Assembly (NCBI RefSeq): GCF_036898095.1
Contig: NC_090744.1
Span: 99,524,240 to 99,588,239 of the forward strand
Length of the DNA stretch: 64,000 nucleotides
Source: Palaemon carinicauda
Lineage: Eukaryota > Arthropoda > Malacostraca > Decapoda > Palaemonidae
Direction: 5' to 3'
The position numbers were made by a program, and so were the translations under genes. Positions 32,801-41,740 of this stretch are shown here, in pieces. The notes beneath the pieces were generated by a model. That model saw only the letters and a program-made list of their open reading frames with translations, did not search any database and had not been told where the DNA came from. Every line of letters starts with the position of its first letter. Within the stretch, counting starts at the first letter, position 1.

Positions 32801-35800
32801 TCAGATCCATAGTCCATCTGAGAATCTCCAGACAGCGACGACTTGTGGGAGCTCTTAAAAGCCAGTCGTCTGACGGAGCCGGACACAAGATCATGGTACT
32901 GCTGCACAGTCTGTGAACTGTCAACCATGGGGAAGCGAGGAAGTACAGTGACAACCCGAAGCTGTCTAGACTGTCTGGGTCGTACAGACAACTCCTTATC
33001 GGGTTGCTGAGGTTGCCGCACTGCGTCACAACAAGTCACTTCTGCTGGTTGTTGAACGTCTTCCCAGTGACACACTGACTCCGTAAACAAAAAATCCTCT
33101 AACAAGGACTAAGCTTGGACTGCATGTCTTGCAACACAGCTCAAGGTCTATGGGAGCAGGTGTGGTAACAGACGGGGTTAGCGACTGAAGTGGAACCATT
33201 ACCTTCCCTGGAAGCATGTTATGCTTAAATAAAAGTCCATAGGAGGCTACGCAGCTAAAGGCTCCTCTCCAAATGACAGAGTCCTCAAGGGAATATCAGA
33301 AGGAGGGAGAAAAGCACTTTCTCATCTACAGGGACCATATCCTAGAAAAGCTAAGTTCTCTCAGTGAGGGTTTCACTGGTGCAAAAGCAGCAGACTAGAA
33401 GGCAACGTTATGAAACTGCTTGACAGTCTAGTGAGTTGGCAACAACCAAAGATGTATGACTGAGAAGCATGCGGTAAGGTATGCAGAGCATGTTGTATGC
33501 AGAGCATGCTGTATGCAGAGCATGCTGTATGCAGAGCATGCTGTATGCAGAGCATGCTGTATGCAGAGCATGCTGTATGTAGAGCATGCTGTAAGGTAAG
33601 CAGAGCGTGTTGCATGGCGTGTAACATTTCTCAGAAATTCCATGACCAGTGCTAGAGTGAGTAATATCGCATTACCGTCCATTGAAAGTGCACGTGCCGA
33701 GGGAATTGATTTAGACTGTTTTGTTGATGAATTTGATAGCCGGCATGATAATCGTAGAATTAAGCTACACTAAATGTACTATAATCTACTTCACCTCAGG
33801 AAAGGGAAACTCGCCCTGTTGGCAACACTGCATTACTTCATGCATGCTTGCATGGGGTTTAATATCAACATAATATTTACCTTACATTCATAACTCATGA
33901 TTCATTTTTGTTTTGAAGATATTTTTGCCATATTTTGCGATTTGTTAAAAATATATTGCAAGGAATACATATATATTTTTATATAAGTAATACAAATAAC
34001 CTCCATTATCATAATGTTTGTGTAGGCATACATGTATATGATTACAAATGCAAGTTATGAAAGTAATGAGGTGTTATTATTGTCATTTGTTATTCCCAAG
34101 TTGAATGGGAAGAGGCTCAAGTTGAGGAGAAAGTGGCAGATGCATGCGTTGAGGTGGCTGACTCATAGCATGAGGTTGCTGCCTCAAGAGTTGCGCTTGC
34201 TGTAAGGGTTGCGGATGCGCAGTAGCAGGTTCCTGAGGAACGAGTTAAGGTTCCTGAGGTGTGAGCTGCGAGAGTTGAGGTAGCGGCTGCGCAGAACGCA
34301 GTTCTTGTCTCGCGAGTTGAGGTTCCTGAGGTGCTAGCCTAAGGAGTTGAGGCTCTTGCCTTGTTGAGGTCGCTGCAGCGAGTGCTGAGGTGGCTGCCTC
34401 ATTGATGGAAGAGGTTGTCGTACCTCAAAAGATTGTTGCCTCGCTGGTGGAACCGCAAGCGGAAGCGGAGGAAGTAAGGCATAAGATTCCTGCTCCCATT
34501 GCTGAGGTTGCCTTAAGGAAGGCGGAGGTTGCTGCACACCGCTGATAACTGGCAACTCAGTACGCGGTAAGGTATCCTGAGGAACCTCAACATCGTACGC
34601 CTGGCAGACTGGACTGCGGTGAGGCGGAGCGATCGCAGGAGGAGGTGTAACCTTCTCAGCCTGACACTCACGCATTAAGACCGCAAGCTGTGACTGCATG
34701 GACTGCAGCAAAGTCATCTTGGGGTCGGCAGACGCTAAGGTCTGCTGAGGCAAAGCCTTAACAGAAGATGAGGTCTGTTGCGGCATCACCTTACCTCTCT
34801 TAGGAGGTGTGCAGTCACCTGATGACTGCGGAGAGTCAGAGCTAACCCAATGACTGCATCCGGGTTGTTGAACTCTAGAGGTCTGGACTTTACGTTTAAG
34901 AGGTCTTGAGACCCGAGTCCAGCGTTATCTCCCCGAAATTTCTTCTGCAGACGAGTAAAATAAGGGCTCAATCGTCTGCGGGTGGGAGTGACGGTCTCTG
35001 TAAGACACGCCCGCAACCACCGAGGATACTTCTGTGCGCCGATCAAGGCCTGCCGAACCCTTTTGCCCTTCGACATTGCTTCTCCCCTGGGCTTGGGAGC
35101 TTGCAAGAGGTCCCGGACTGGGAGGACGACTGGCACGCAAGAAGTACCCTCACGCACAACACTGACACACTTTGCGCTAATCACTTATCACTTTTGAATT
35201 TCTGTTTGCACTTATTTCACTGAACTCGAAACTTTAAGTGGTTTGTACCTGAAACACGCAATTCTATCCTTCTTTAAAAGTTAGTAATTGCGAAAACAGA
35301 ATTACAATGTAACAGAAAAATCTAATGAAAGATAAATAATTCAGTGGCTGGAAAGAGACTAAACACTAGATCAAATAAACTACGTTTAAAATCTCTCACC
35401 GCATAAAGCTTGAGAACAAGAATAAACTCTAGAAACGTTTACCTTCTTCCCCTAAAGAGACTAGGGAGAAGAGCAAAAACGATAACAACGTTACTCGCTT
35501 GAACGAAACGTTTATCCAGCTCTCTCTCCCTCCGTCTCTATCTCTCTCTCTCTCTCTCTCTTGACTTAGAACCTGAGAGAAGAGCCCAATCATATATACT
35601 CGTTAAAACATATTATTGTTAAAGGAAAAAAACTGAAAGATTTCCCAAATAAAAAGTTCCTTTATTAGAATTAAAACCATTAAGCTAAGAAAGAATGAAC
35701 AAAACGTTATAAACGGTTTACTCTTACTGCAACGTGACACCGTGAAAATTCTCTCTCTATCGTAACGATAGAGCGCAAGTTGAACGTTCTGAACGTCAAC

Positions 35801-36810
35801 AACTGCAGAGACAAAACAAAACGTTAAGTTCAACTTTGAAACAGTACGAGACTATCAAAGAAATTCTTTCAAAAACATTAAAATAGCATAATATGTTAAC
35901 AGGTAAAACCGAAATGACGGGCTCAATGTTAATTAACTTCGGTACAAGAAAAGACCGCCTACTATTAGGAAAGGTCGAATATAAACAAATATAAAAATTA
36001 ATTTAATAATTTTATAAAAAAGGAAGTTAATCGAAGAGGCCTATAAATGGCGGAGAGATATAAAATAAATCTATAACTTTTGTGAGCAAAATTAAGAAAG
36101 AGAGTCTATACTCTCTTAGACACCAACACTTCCGTCTAAGGGAAGGGTCGGCCATTAAAAGGTGAAAGAGAGTTCATACTCTCTTCGTCACCATAATTAA
36201 TCAAATTAATTCCAAAAGCTAGCTAAGCTAATAATAAAACTTCCTGAATAGCGAAAGCTGAAATCTTAGAGCAATACTTCACCAAAAACCGTGAACAAGA
36301 CTCCAAAATTATAAGCGTATCCATGAACCTCTTGCCGGAAGCACGACAGAGGAAAAATTGAAGTGGTGTCAACAAGAAGTACTGCAGTACCTGGCCACAG
36401 GTGGCGCTTGTGAGTACACCCCCCTCTTGTATAGCGATCGCTGGCGTATCCCTTCCGTAGAATTCTGTCGGGCAACGGAGTTGACAGCTACATGATTATC
36501 GGGTAAGTTTAATATTGAAAAATGAAAGATTACAGTACTTCAACATGAAAAAAGCTAATATTCATGAGTAAAAAAACCATATTTTGGGGGGGGGCAATTC
36601 TATTGTTACAGTCATTTTGCATAATACAAGGGAAACAGATTATGCCATACACTTACCTGGAGGATGTTCTACAAGAAGCAGTGTATGACATGGTTCTCTT
36701 TTCATCTTTATGTTCTCTTGAACCTTTGCTGCAATCTTCTTTTGATAATCCCAAGCTGACTTATAACTAGTTTGCATTAATCTCTGTACATATATGGTTT
36801 TTTGTGCCAT
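20625..36810 (-). CDS. LIPT2: LIPT2, mitochondrial lipoyl(octanoyl) transferase (whole gene, four coding exons)
   Basis: It transfers octanoyl from acyl carrier protein to lipoate-dependent subunits (first to the glycine cleavage H protein in animals), the first step of mitochondrial lipoate synthesis. Joining 36810-36657, 29459-29285, 28185-28070 and 20857-20625 gives 678 nt, exactly 225 codons plus TGA; human LIPT2 is about 231 aa. Every junction has GT-AG borders and restores the LipB/LIPT2 reading: EHPP-VYTTG, IK-W-YVCALE, CAV-G-IQGR. Visible motifs are [12 protein letters not shown] (residues 81-92), TGVWVGDNK with the catalytic Lys at 144, and [12 protein letters not shown] with the nucleophilic Cys at 177. 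No stop or frameshift is seen, so the gene looks functional. Introns 1 and 3 each contain a 6.7-kb DIRS element in the sense orientation. SDHAF1 lies 1.5 kb upstream on the same strand. Confidence 0.93.
20995..21154 (+). repeat. DIRS A left inverted terminal repeat
   Basis: 160 bp from ACTTACCCGATAATC to TTTTTCCTC; by eye it is the exact reverse complement of 27529-27688. Read on the minus strand it ends CGGGTAAGT, a consensus splice donor facing outward. Confidence 0.93.
21197..21287. repeat. DIRS A internal complementary region
   Basis: The first half (21197 to about 21247) is the reverse complement of the left outer tip (20961-21010); the second half (to 21287) is the reverse complement of the right outer tip and the first part of the right repeat. 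It is the DIRS bridge sequence that joins both ends during circularisation, and it lies beside the 3' end of the element. Confidence 0.85.
21672..22860 (-). pseudogene. DIRS A tyrosine recombinase (broken)
   Basis: 22303-22860 encodes the N-terminal core-binding part ([25 protein letters not shown], then [19 protein letters not shown]) and stops at 22303. The catalytic end resumes at 21672-21902 with [13 protein letters not shown] (HxxR box) and [15 protein letters not shown] (Tyr). Stops or shifts in between break the frame, so this copy cannot make the enzyme, though the HxxR and Tyr residues themselves remain. Confidence 0.85.
22566..23994 (-). pseudogene. DIRS A RT/RNase H remnant (N-terminal half deleted)
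   Basis: It begins directly at [13 protein letters not shown]; everything N-terminal, including the first catalytic Asp and the YL of YLDD, is missing. RNase H motifs remain in other frames ([44 protein letters not shown]), as does the RT tail ([16 protein letters not shown]). At 23994/23995 RT is fused to gag sequence; relative to element C about 1.7 kb (about 44772-46477) is missing. B has the identical junction. Confidence 0.85.
24607..24686. repeat. 16-bp tandem repeat, 5 units (DIRS A)
   Basis: Five units of ATGCAGAGCATGCTGT, the first and last with one change each. Element B has seven units at the matching place. Confidence 0.92.
25570..25815. repeat. 123-bp tandem duplication in DIRS A gag
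   Basis: Two consecutive units (25570-25692, 25693-25815) beginning GGTTGCTGTAC / GGTTGCTGCAC and sharing AACTGGCAACTCAGAACGCG and TACGCCTGGCAGACTGGAC. The period is 41 codons, so the gag frame ([15 protein letters not shown] repeated) is kept. Element B has a single unit. Confidence 0.88.
26369..27528 (-). other. DIRS A 5' leader and gag start with flanking hairpins
   Basis: AT-rich leader with a (CT)n run at about 26728-26748. A gag-like start MADPS is encoded at 27335 downward, but the Cys-rich gag N-terminus known from element C is replaced by unrelated AT-rich sequence. Two stem-loops with the same stem, AAGAGAGT-NNNN-ACTCTCTT, lie at 27278-27297 and 27346-27365 on either side of this ATG. 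A further palindrome CTCTATCGT-A-ACGATAGAG lies at about 26930-26950. Confidence 0.6.
27529..27688 (-). repeat. DIRS A right inverted terminal repeat
   Basis: Exact reverse complement of 20995-21154 by eye, beginning GAGGAAAAATTGAAG and ending CGGGTAAGT on the plus strand. The outer 15 bp (27689-27703) are unique to this end and are matched in the internal complementary region. Confidence 0.93.
28070..28185 (-). CDS. LIPT2: LIPT2 coding exon 3 (residues 111-148, catalytic Lys)
   Basis: A short 116-nt exon between acceptor TTTAAAG (AG at 28186-28187) and donor G|GTAAGG. Encodes [17 protein letters not shown] and [13 protein letters not shown]. The Lys of DNKICAVG is the conserved LipB catalytic lysine. 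It was found by looking for the missing LipB segment between exons 2 and 4; both splice sites and both phases agree. Confidence 0.92.
29285..29459 (-). CDS. LIPT2: LIPT2 coding exon 2 (residues 52-110, RGG...HGPGQ box)
   Basis: Acceptor ATTAACAG (AG at 29460-29461) and donor GTG|GTAAGG (GT at 29283-29284). Encodes [11 protein letters not shown], then [15 protein letters not shown] and VAYPILHL. RGGxxTxHGPGQ is the LipB signature lining the active site; the His is residue 88. Phases (+1 base in, +2 bases out) fit exons 1 and 3 exactly. Confidence 0.92.
29871..30030 (+). repeat. DIRS B left inverted terminal repeat
   Basis: Same 160 bp as in element A (ACTTACCCGATAATC to TTTTTCCTC); inverted match to 36349-36508. 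Confidence 0.92.
30073..30163. repeat. DIRS B internal complementary region
   Basis: Inverted copy of the left outer tip joined to an inverted copy of the right outer tip; same layout and sequence as 21197-21287 in A. Confidence 0.85.
30548..31736 (-). pseudogene. DIRS B tyrosine recombinase (broken, HxxR Arg lost)
   Basis: Same broken layout as A: N-terminal part 31179-31736, catalytic end 30548-30778. Here the box reads [13 protein letters not shown]: the Arg of HxxR is Gly (AGA to GGA), so besides the frame break a catalytic residue is gone. The Tyr segment ([15 protein letters not shown]) is intact. Confidence 0.85.
31442..32870 (-). pseudogene. DIRS B RT/RNase H remnant (N-terminal half deleted)
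   Basis: Identical deletion junction to A at 32870/32871, starting [13 protein letters not shown]. RNase H pieces ([31 protein letters not shown]) and the RT tail remain. The shared junction shows that A and B descend from one deleted ancestor. Confidence 0.85.
32871..35184 (-). pseudogene. DIRS B gag remnants (mosaic)
   Basis: Two gag-derived blocks as in A: about 34100-35184 ([33 protein letters not shown]) and 32871-33217 ([32 protein letters not shown]), separated by AT-rich DNA. The 34786-35184 block ([15 protein letters not shown] frame) shows a frame shift relative to A. The MADPS start is at 36155 downward, between the two conserved hairpins (36098-36117 and 36166-36185). Confidence 0.72.
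33481..33592. repeat. 16-bp tandem repeat, 7 units (DIRS B)
   Basis: Seven units of ATGCAGAGCATGCTGT, first and last variant; two more than in A. Confidence 0.92.
36349..36508 (-). repeat. DIRS B right inverted terminal repeat
   Basis: Reverse complement of 29871-30030, followed by the 15-bp right tip to 36523 that is matched in the internal complementary region. Confidence 0.92.
36657..36810 (-). CDS. LIPT2: LIPT2 coding exon 1 (residues 1-51)
   Basis: Starts [11 protein letters not shown] and ends LLLVEHPP plus one base, with donor G|GTAAGT (GT at 36655-36656). The chosen ATG (36808-36810) lies 14 nt after a likely acceptor (ATTTCAG, AG at 36825-36826), implying an upstream non-coding exon. 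An in-frame ATG at 36861 would add a hydrophobic MKIILSVLLIISVHSGK stretch but lies before that acceptor; it is less likely but cannot be excluded. Starting at MAQ fits human LIPT2, which also begins right at the LipB domain. Confidence 0.88.
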
Positions 36811-36824
36811 TTTTCCTGAATGAA

Positions 36825-38304
36825 CTGAAATTATCAACAACACACTCAAAATTATTTTCAAGACTTTATAGCAAAATTAATTTTTTATGCACAAAAGTAG
36901 CTACTGCATGAGTACTGTATACAGTACTAATTCAAGGTAACTAGCTTGAGAAAAATTAGGTTTTTCTTTAAATGTTCATTCACGTTAATTTTTGGATGTT
37001 TCTTAGTTACAGGTACTAATAGCTTTGACAACCACCAGTTGCAAATTCATAGCCCACCTTTAATGTACTTAGAGCTCTTTACAATATATTCAAATGGATA
37101 TATCACAAATCTGAAAGATGAAGTATATTTTTCTTGAAATAAACCCAAGTCATATATGTGGATACACCTTTGACAAAAGCTATACTGTACTAGGCACAAA
37201 AGCTTAGCAACAAGATGTTCAACCCAGGGAAGAGATCACACTTCTCACTTGCCAGGGACAAGAAAGAAAACTTGGTTTGATGTGGGATTTATCATAAGGG
37301 GCAACAAGGGACAGAATGCCAGGAGACCTTGATGAAAGGATATAATTGCCAAAACCTGCCTCAGACAAATGAGTTATCGACCAGCATGTTCTGACGATCG
37401 GGTATGCATATGGCTAATGGATCGAAGGCTGCAAGCCACTCGCTCATCCTTGCACTGTATTGATACTTATAAGAATTACCGAGTGACCAATCAACTGATA
37501 ACCCCGAAATGCTTGGAATTATCTATTATTATTAATTGCTAAACTACAACCCTACTCCTGTTTCAAGGAAGTAAATGTGTATGAAAGATATATTACGAGT
37601 ACAGGTACCTAGGGTGAACAATAATACAGTACACGGTAAATAAAATTAGAATGAACTGTTAATACTATACTTTGTTACAGACTAAGAAAGCTTCTAAGGT
37701 GGTCACCAAAAAGCAAACCAAATATGTCTTCACTCAATAGTGATCAAAAAGAAAAGTGGAAGGCAAGTACTCCAATGAGGCAGTGTCCCATTGGTCCTCA
37801 GTAACTACAGGCAGCTGAGCACTGTTACTAAGCTTTTCAAGCTTTTGGCAATGTATTCATATAAATGACCTGGGTTTGCATCTTCTTAGGAATATAGTAG
37901 ATTCTCTTTCTGTCTGCAATGTCTTAAGAGCTTTGTACGCAAGAAATTTCAAACTGTATTTCATAAAAGTATTCCTCTATTTCTGATATCTCTTTACAAA
38001 ACACATCATTCAAAGATCAGATACATTCTCCTGTATTCTATAAGACATATGGTACATGCTTCATTAGGAAGCACATGTAGCATTGTTATCTTCAGAAGCA
38101 TATCAGTGCAGCACTATGATTCATTTGATATTTCATTGGCAATTCATCATTTCAGGGAAAATTGCTAGAAGATCAGTAACAAGATGGGGCATAGTAAGAG
38201 GAACTTCCAAGTGCTTGTATCTACAGTACATATATTTAACAAAATTAAAAGAATCTTAAATAATTACCAACTATATTTCTGCTACAATACAAAAATTGTC
38301 AAGT
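36825..38304. other. Region between LIPT2 and SDHAF1
   Basis: No coding exon was recognised on either strand. It should contain the LIPT2 5' non-coding exon or promoter (minus strand) and the SDHAF1 3' UTR. A somewhat GC-richer patch at about 37200-37460 has no recognisable protein or RNA. Confidence 0.4.
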
Positions 38305-38541
38305 TCAAGACTTTTCAAAGCGTCCCATTCCACTAACAAAGGGATCTTTCATCATCTTCAATTTCCGCCAACCTTGCCTAATCATGTGTTCTATCCTGAG
38401 TGTATCTGTTTTGGGAATAACAGCATTTTTTCTAAATTCAAACTTCACATTGTCAGAAAATCCTGGCTTGGGTTGGGCTGCTCTGAGACATTGCTTATAT
38501 AATTTTAAGACCTCCAGTTGGATCTTGCTGTGCCGTGCCAT
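38305..38541 (-). CDS. SDHAF1: SDHAF1, succinate dehydrogenase assembly factor 1
   Basis: A complex II assembly chaperone of the LYR family. It acts in the mitochondrial matrix, binding the iron-sulfur subunit SDHB and the HSC20/HSPA9 cluster-transfer machinery. The 78-residue frame starts MARHSKIQLEVLKLYKQCL and ends DPFVSGMGRFEKS with TGA. It aligns end to end with the conserved core of animal SDHAF1 (RHSxLQxxVLxLY, EFRxxAxxPxxDxLRIE, then RxGxRxL and MGxF). The LYR triad is LYK (residues 14-16). R55 and G57, the positions hit by the human disease variants R55P and G57R, are conserved. Human SDHAF1 has an extra C-terminal tail that is absent here. A splice acceptor (TTTTTCCCCCAG, AG at 38547-38548) lies 4 nt before the ATG, so the transcript probably has a 5' non-coding exon. 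LIPT2 lies downstream on the same strand. Confidence 0.92.
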   Translation of the reverse strand: MARHSKIQLEVLKLYKQCLRAAQPKPGFSDNVKFEFRKNAVIPKTDTLRIEHMIRQGWRKLKMMKDPFVSGMGRFEKS

Positions 38542-38548
38542 GATAACT

Positions 38549-39537
38549 GGGGGAAAAATGATTAAGCATTAATATTTACATCTTGATTACCTGAATGCTA
38601 ATAGGCAGTTTCACAATACAGGGAATAATAGGACAAAGGAAGCTGTTAAGGGATATACAAAAAGTTTTCTAACCCAACAAATCATTGCACAAAAAAAAAG
38701 GAATACAGTATATGTAAATAAAAGCAACTTATAATCCCATATTTGTAGCATGCCAAACGAAAATAATTTATGAACAGCACATCTGTGACAGATAAAGGCC
38801 TATGATACAAGGTAATGTACAGTATTGTATTTTGAGTTACCTCACTATTACATTAGATCATGTTTTGAGCATCAATAAATGAAAAAAAATCTATTAACAG
38901 CAAACTAATATCAAAGATCATTTTGAAAGATATGCAATGGTAAGTTACAACTGTTTCTTGTTTTGTTTACGATTACTATAAAAAATAACTCTGAATCCTG
39001 AAGGCAAGATAATTTAAGTAGCCACTGTCAAAAACAACAACACGAACCAGATTGAAAAAAACAAATGTAAAATATCAATCACTCTTAGAGCAACTACGAA
39101 AGCAAATATTCAACCTGTGAGACCACATATTGCAAGTTTGGCTAATTCTTGCTAACATGAACTAAACTATTGTATCTGATTGGGTAATTCTACTTGACTA
39201 TCCAAGCAAATTACATCTTAAGGATAGTAGGGTGAAATGATGCAATCTAATTCAATTCGTAGAATCTTTATTCAAACTTTTGCTATACGAGTCTACATAG
39301 CTATTTTGCCATGGTCAATGGTACTGTATTTTGTCTTTGCAAAGCTAGATGACACTAAGTGTTACCGAGATAACTGCCATAATAGAAATTTATTATCCCA
39401 CCTTAGGCTAAGTGGTCTAATAGTTAAATGTGGTGATACTTACTTTTAGGTCTTAAAAAAATTTCAAATTAATATAAACATAATTATTCCAAAGTAATCT
39501 GCAGCCACTAGTGATATGAGGGGTAAGTAATTTGGGA
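38549..39537. other. DNA upstream of SDHAF1, nothing recognised
   Basis: AT-rich; no coding exon or mobile element was recognised. It is expected to contain the SDHAF1 5' intron and possibly a non-coding exon or promoter, but I cannot place them. Confidence 0.35.
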
Positions 39538-39550
39538 GGACACAGTACAT
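39538..39550. repeat. Target-site duplication, left copy (39.5-kb LINE)
   Basis: GGACACAGTACAT, repeated exactly at 40859-40871. Confidence 0.88.
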
Positions 39551-40858
39551 ACATACATATACCAAAGGCACTTCCCCCAATTTTGGGGGGTAGCCGACAA
39601 CAAGAAACAAAACAAAAAGGGGACCTCTACTCTCTACGTTCCTCCAGCCTAACCAGGGACTCAGCCGAGTTCAGCTGGTACTGCTAGGGTGCCACAGCCC
39701 AACCTCCCACATTTCCACCACAGATGAAGCTTCATACTGCTGAGTCCCCTACTGCTGCTACCTCCGCGGTCATCTAAGGCACCGGAGGAAGCAGCAGGGC
39801 CTACCGGAACTGCGTCACAATCGCTCGCCATTCATTCCTATTTCTAGCACGCTCTCTTGCCTCTCTCACATCTATCCTCCTATCACCCAGAGCTTTCTTC
39901 ACACCATCCATCCACCCAAACATTGGCCTTCCTCTTGTAGTTCTCCCATCAACTCTTGCATTCATCACCTTCTTTAGCAGACAGGCATTTTCCATTCTCT
40001 CAACATGGCCAAACCACCTCAACACATTCATATCCACTCTAGCCGCTAACTCATTTCTTACACCCGTTCTCACCCTCACCACTTCGTTCCTAACCCTATC
40101 TACTCGAGATACACCAGCCATACTCCTCAGACACTTCATCTCAAACACATTCAATTTCTGTCTCTCCATCACTTTCATTCCCCACAACTCCGATCCATAC
40201 ATCACAGTTGGTACAATCACTTTCTCATATAGAACTCTCTTTACATTCATGCCCAATCCTCTATTTTTTACTACTCCCTTAACTGCCCCCAACACTTTGC
40301 AACCTTCATTCACTCTCTGACGTACATCTGCTTCCACTCCACCATTTGCTGCAACAACAGACCCCAAGTACTTAAACTGATCCACCTCCTCAAGTAACTC
40401 TCCATTCAACATGACATTCAACCTAGCACCACCTTCCCTTCTCGTACATCTCATAACCTTACTCTTACCCACATTAACTCTCAACTTCCTTCTCTCACAC
40501 ACCCTTCCAAATTCTGTCACTAGTCGGTCAAGCTTCTCTTCTGTGTCTGCTACCAGTACAGTATCATCCGCAAACAACAACTGATTTACCTCCCATTCAT
40601 GATCATTCTCGCCTACCAGTTTTAATCCTCGTCCAAGCACTCTAGCATTCACCTCTCTCACCACTCCATCAACATACAAGTTAAACAACCACGGCGACAT
40701 CACACATCCCTGTCTCAGCCCCACTCTCACCGGAAACCAATCGCTCACCTCATTTCCTATTCTAACACATGCTTTACTACCTGTGTAGAAACTTTTCACT
40801 GCTTGCAACAACCTTCCACCAACTCCATATAACCTCATCACATTCCACATTGCAATGT
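39551..40858 (-). mobile_element. 5'-truncated RTE-like LINE insertion
   Basis: Flanked by a perfect 13-bp target duplication. On the minus strand it runs from the middle of the RT domain to a 3' UTR (39551-39800) that ends in a short TATGTATGTATG-like tail, preceded by a self-complementary CCCCCCAAAATTGGGGG motif. The 5' truncation and the duplication are typical of target-primed reverse transcription. With an open frame and perfect duplication, it looks recent. Confidence 0.9.
39801..40858 (-). CDS. LINE reverse transcriptase C-terminal part (truncated at 5' end)
   Basis: About 350 codons open without a stop. Visible in order: WNVMRLYGVGGRLLQAVKSFY, VRVGLRQGCVMSPWLFNLYVD (RT block before the active site), LLFADDTVLVAD (FADD catalytic box), then KSKVMRCTRRE, FKYLGSVVAANG, and a C-terminal part with LRWFGHVERMEN and TTRGRPMFGWMDGVKKAL, as in RTE-like elements. 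The first eight or so codons of the open frame come from the target duplication and are not LINE. N-terminal RT blocks and the endonuclease are missing, so it is not autonomous. Confidence 0.88.
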
Positions 40859-40871
40859 GGACACAGTACAT
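40859..40871. repeat. Target-site duplication, right copy (39.5-kb LINE)
   Basis: GGACACAGTACAT, identical to 39538-39550. Confidence 0.88.
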
Positions 40872-41344
40872 TCACAATAATTACTAGTAGAAGCAAGGGG
40901 CATTCCCTCCCACCACTAAGCTCTCATTCAGCCAACGCTTTCTAGGTACCTGATGACCTAATTTAGGTTAGGAGAGGATGCACTGGTTTCCGGTATTTGT
41001 AGACATTACCAACAAGCATAATCAAAACCATCACAGAGTATCTAATTCTTTCTTGGAGAAATAAGCAAAGCTAATTAAATTTAAGCAAAATACCTTTATC
41101 ACTGTGCCTTTCAGGCACTTTGATGTATGATGAGTAAGAGCATGGAGTTTTAGGTCAGCTTAGATAAGTGGGCACGTGTAGCCGCAATGAGGAAGAACAG
41201 TGTCCTTGATTGAGTAAGGGAAGAATAGCAATTCGATGTCTATTCACAAGGCCGCAGCAGTAACGATTTACCGCTATAACTTTAACAGCACAATGCTGTA
41301 TGGCGAATATGATTCAAGTTACATGGAACACCTCAGGAAATTTA
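40872..41344. other. Unassigned DNA
   Basis: No coding frame or repeat was recognised between the LINE insertion and the SINE. Confidence 0.35.
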
Positions 41345-41690
41345 GGGTTGCTGTGGCCTGATTGGTAATGTCTCTGGATGGTGTTTGACAGTCGGGGGTT
41401 CGAGTCGCGCTCAGACTCGTTAGTGACTGCAACCTTACCATCCTTGTGAGCTAAGGTTGGGAGGTTTGGGGGAGCCTATAGGTCTATCTGCTGAGTCATC
41501 AGCAGCCACTGCCTGGCCCTCCCTGGTCCTAGCTTGGGTGGAGAGGAGGCTTGGGCGCTGATCATATAAGATGGTCAGTCTCTAGGGCATTGTCCTGATT
41601 GCTAGGGCAATGTCACTGTCCCTTGCCTCTGCTATTCATGAGCGACCTTTAAACCCCATCGTGATGCCACTCCACGCAGTAATAATCACA
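41345..41690 (+). mobile_element. tRNA-derived SINE
   Basis: An RNA polymerase III internal promoter is visible: A box TGGCCTGATTGG at 41354-41365 and B box GGTTCGAGTCG at 41397-41407, with tRNA-like spacing. It is followed by about 280 bp of non-tRNA body (TGCAACCTTACCATCC, GGTCCTAGCTTGGGTGGAGAGG) ending near GCGACCTTTAAACC. The tRNA part does not fold into a full cloverleaf, so it is a SINE and not a tRNA gene. Exact ends are approximate; no target duplication was seen. Confidence 0.8.
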
Positions 41691-41740
41691 AATTTTAAAA
41701 GGAATATGATATTTTAATTATAAAATAAATTTTTGAATAT

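Larger units (their letters stand above)
29837..36523 (-). mobile_element. DIRS element B, inside LIPT2 intron 1
   Basis: Same family and nearly identical sequence to A throughout, including ITRs, internal complementary region, gag mosaic, internal deletion and leader. Tips GTTATTTTCATTAGT (29837) and AATATTGAAAAAT (36523). Flanks differ completely from those of A (GACAGAAAAAT on the left, GAAAGATTACAG on the right), so it is a separate insertion. The sense strand matches LIPT2. Without it, the intron is about 510 bp. Differences from A: a single 123-bp unit, seven 16-bp units, about 70 extra bp near 34290-34360, and scattered point changes. Confidence 0.92.

Noticed and set aside
20625..36810. 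A and B as one assembly duplication of the LIPT2 region
   Set aside because: Flanking sequence outside the element tips differs completely, and the copies differ in repeat number and point changes; separate insertions are more likely, though long reads would settle it.
36811..36861. Upstream in-frame ATG extending LIPT2 by a hydrophobic stretch
   Set aside because: Lies before a plausible splice acceptor (36825-36826), and family members start at the LipB domain; kept only as an alternative.
41354..41425. tRNA gene
   Set aside because: A and B boxes are present but the arms do not pair into a full cloverleaf, and a long non-tRNA body follows; a SINE fits better.
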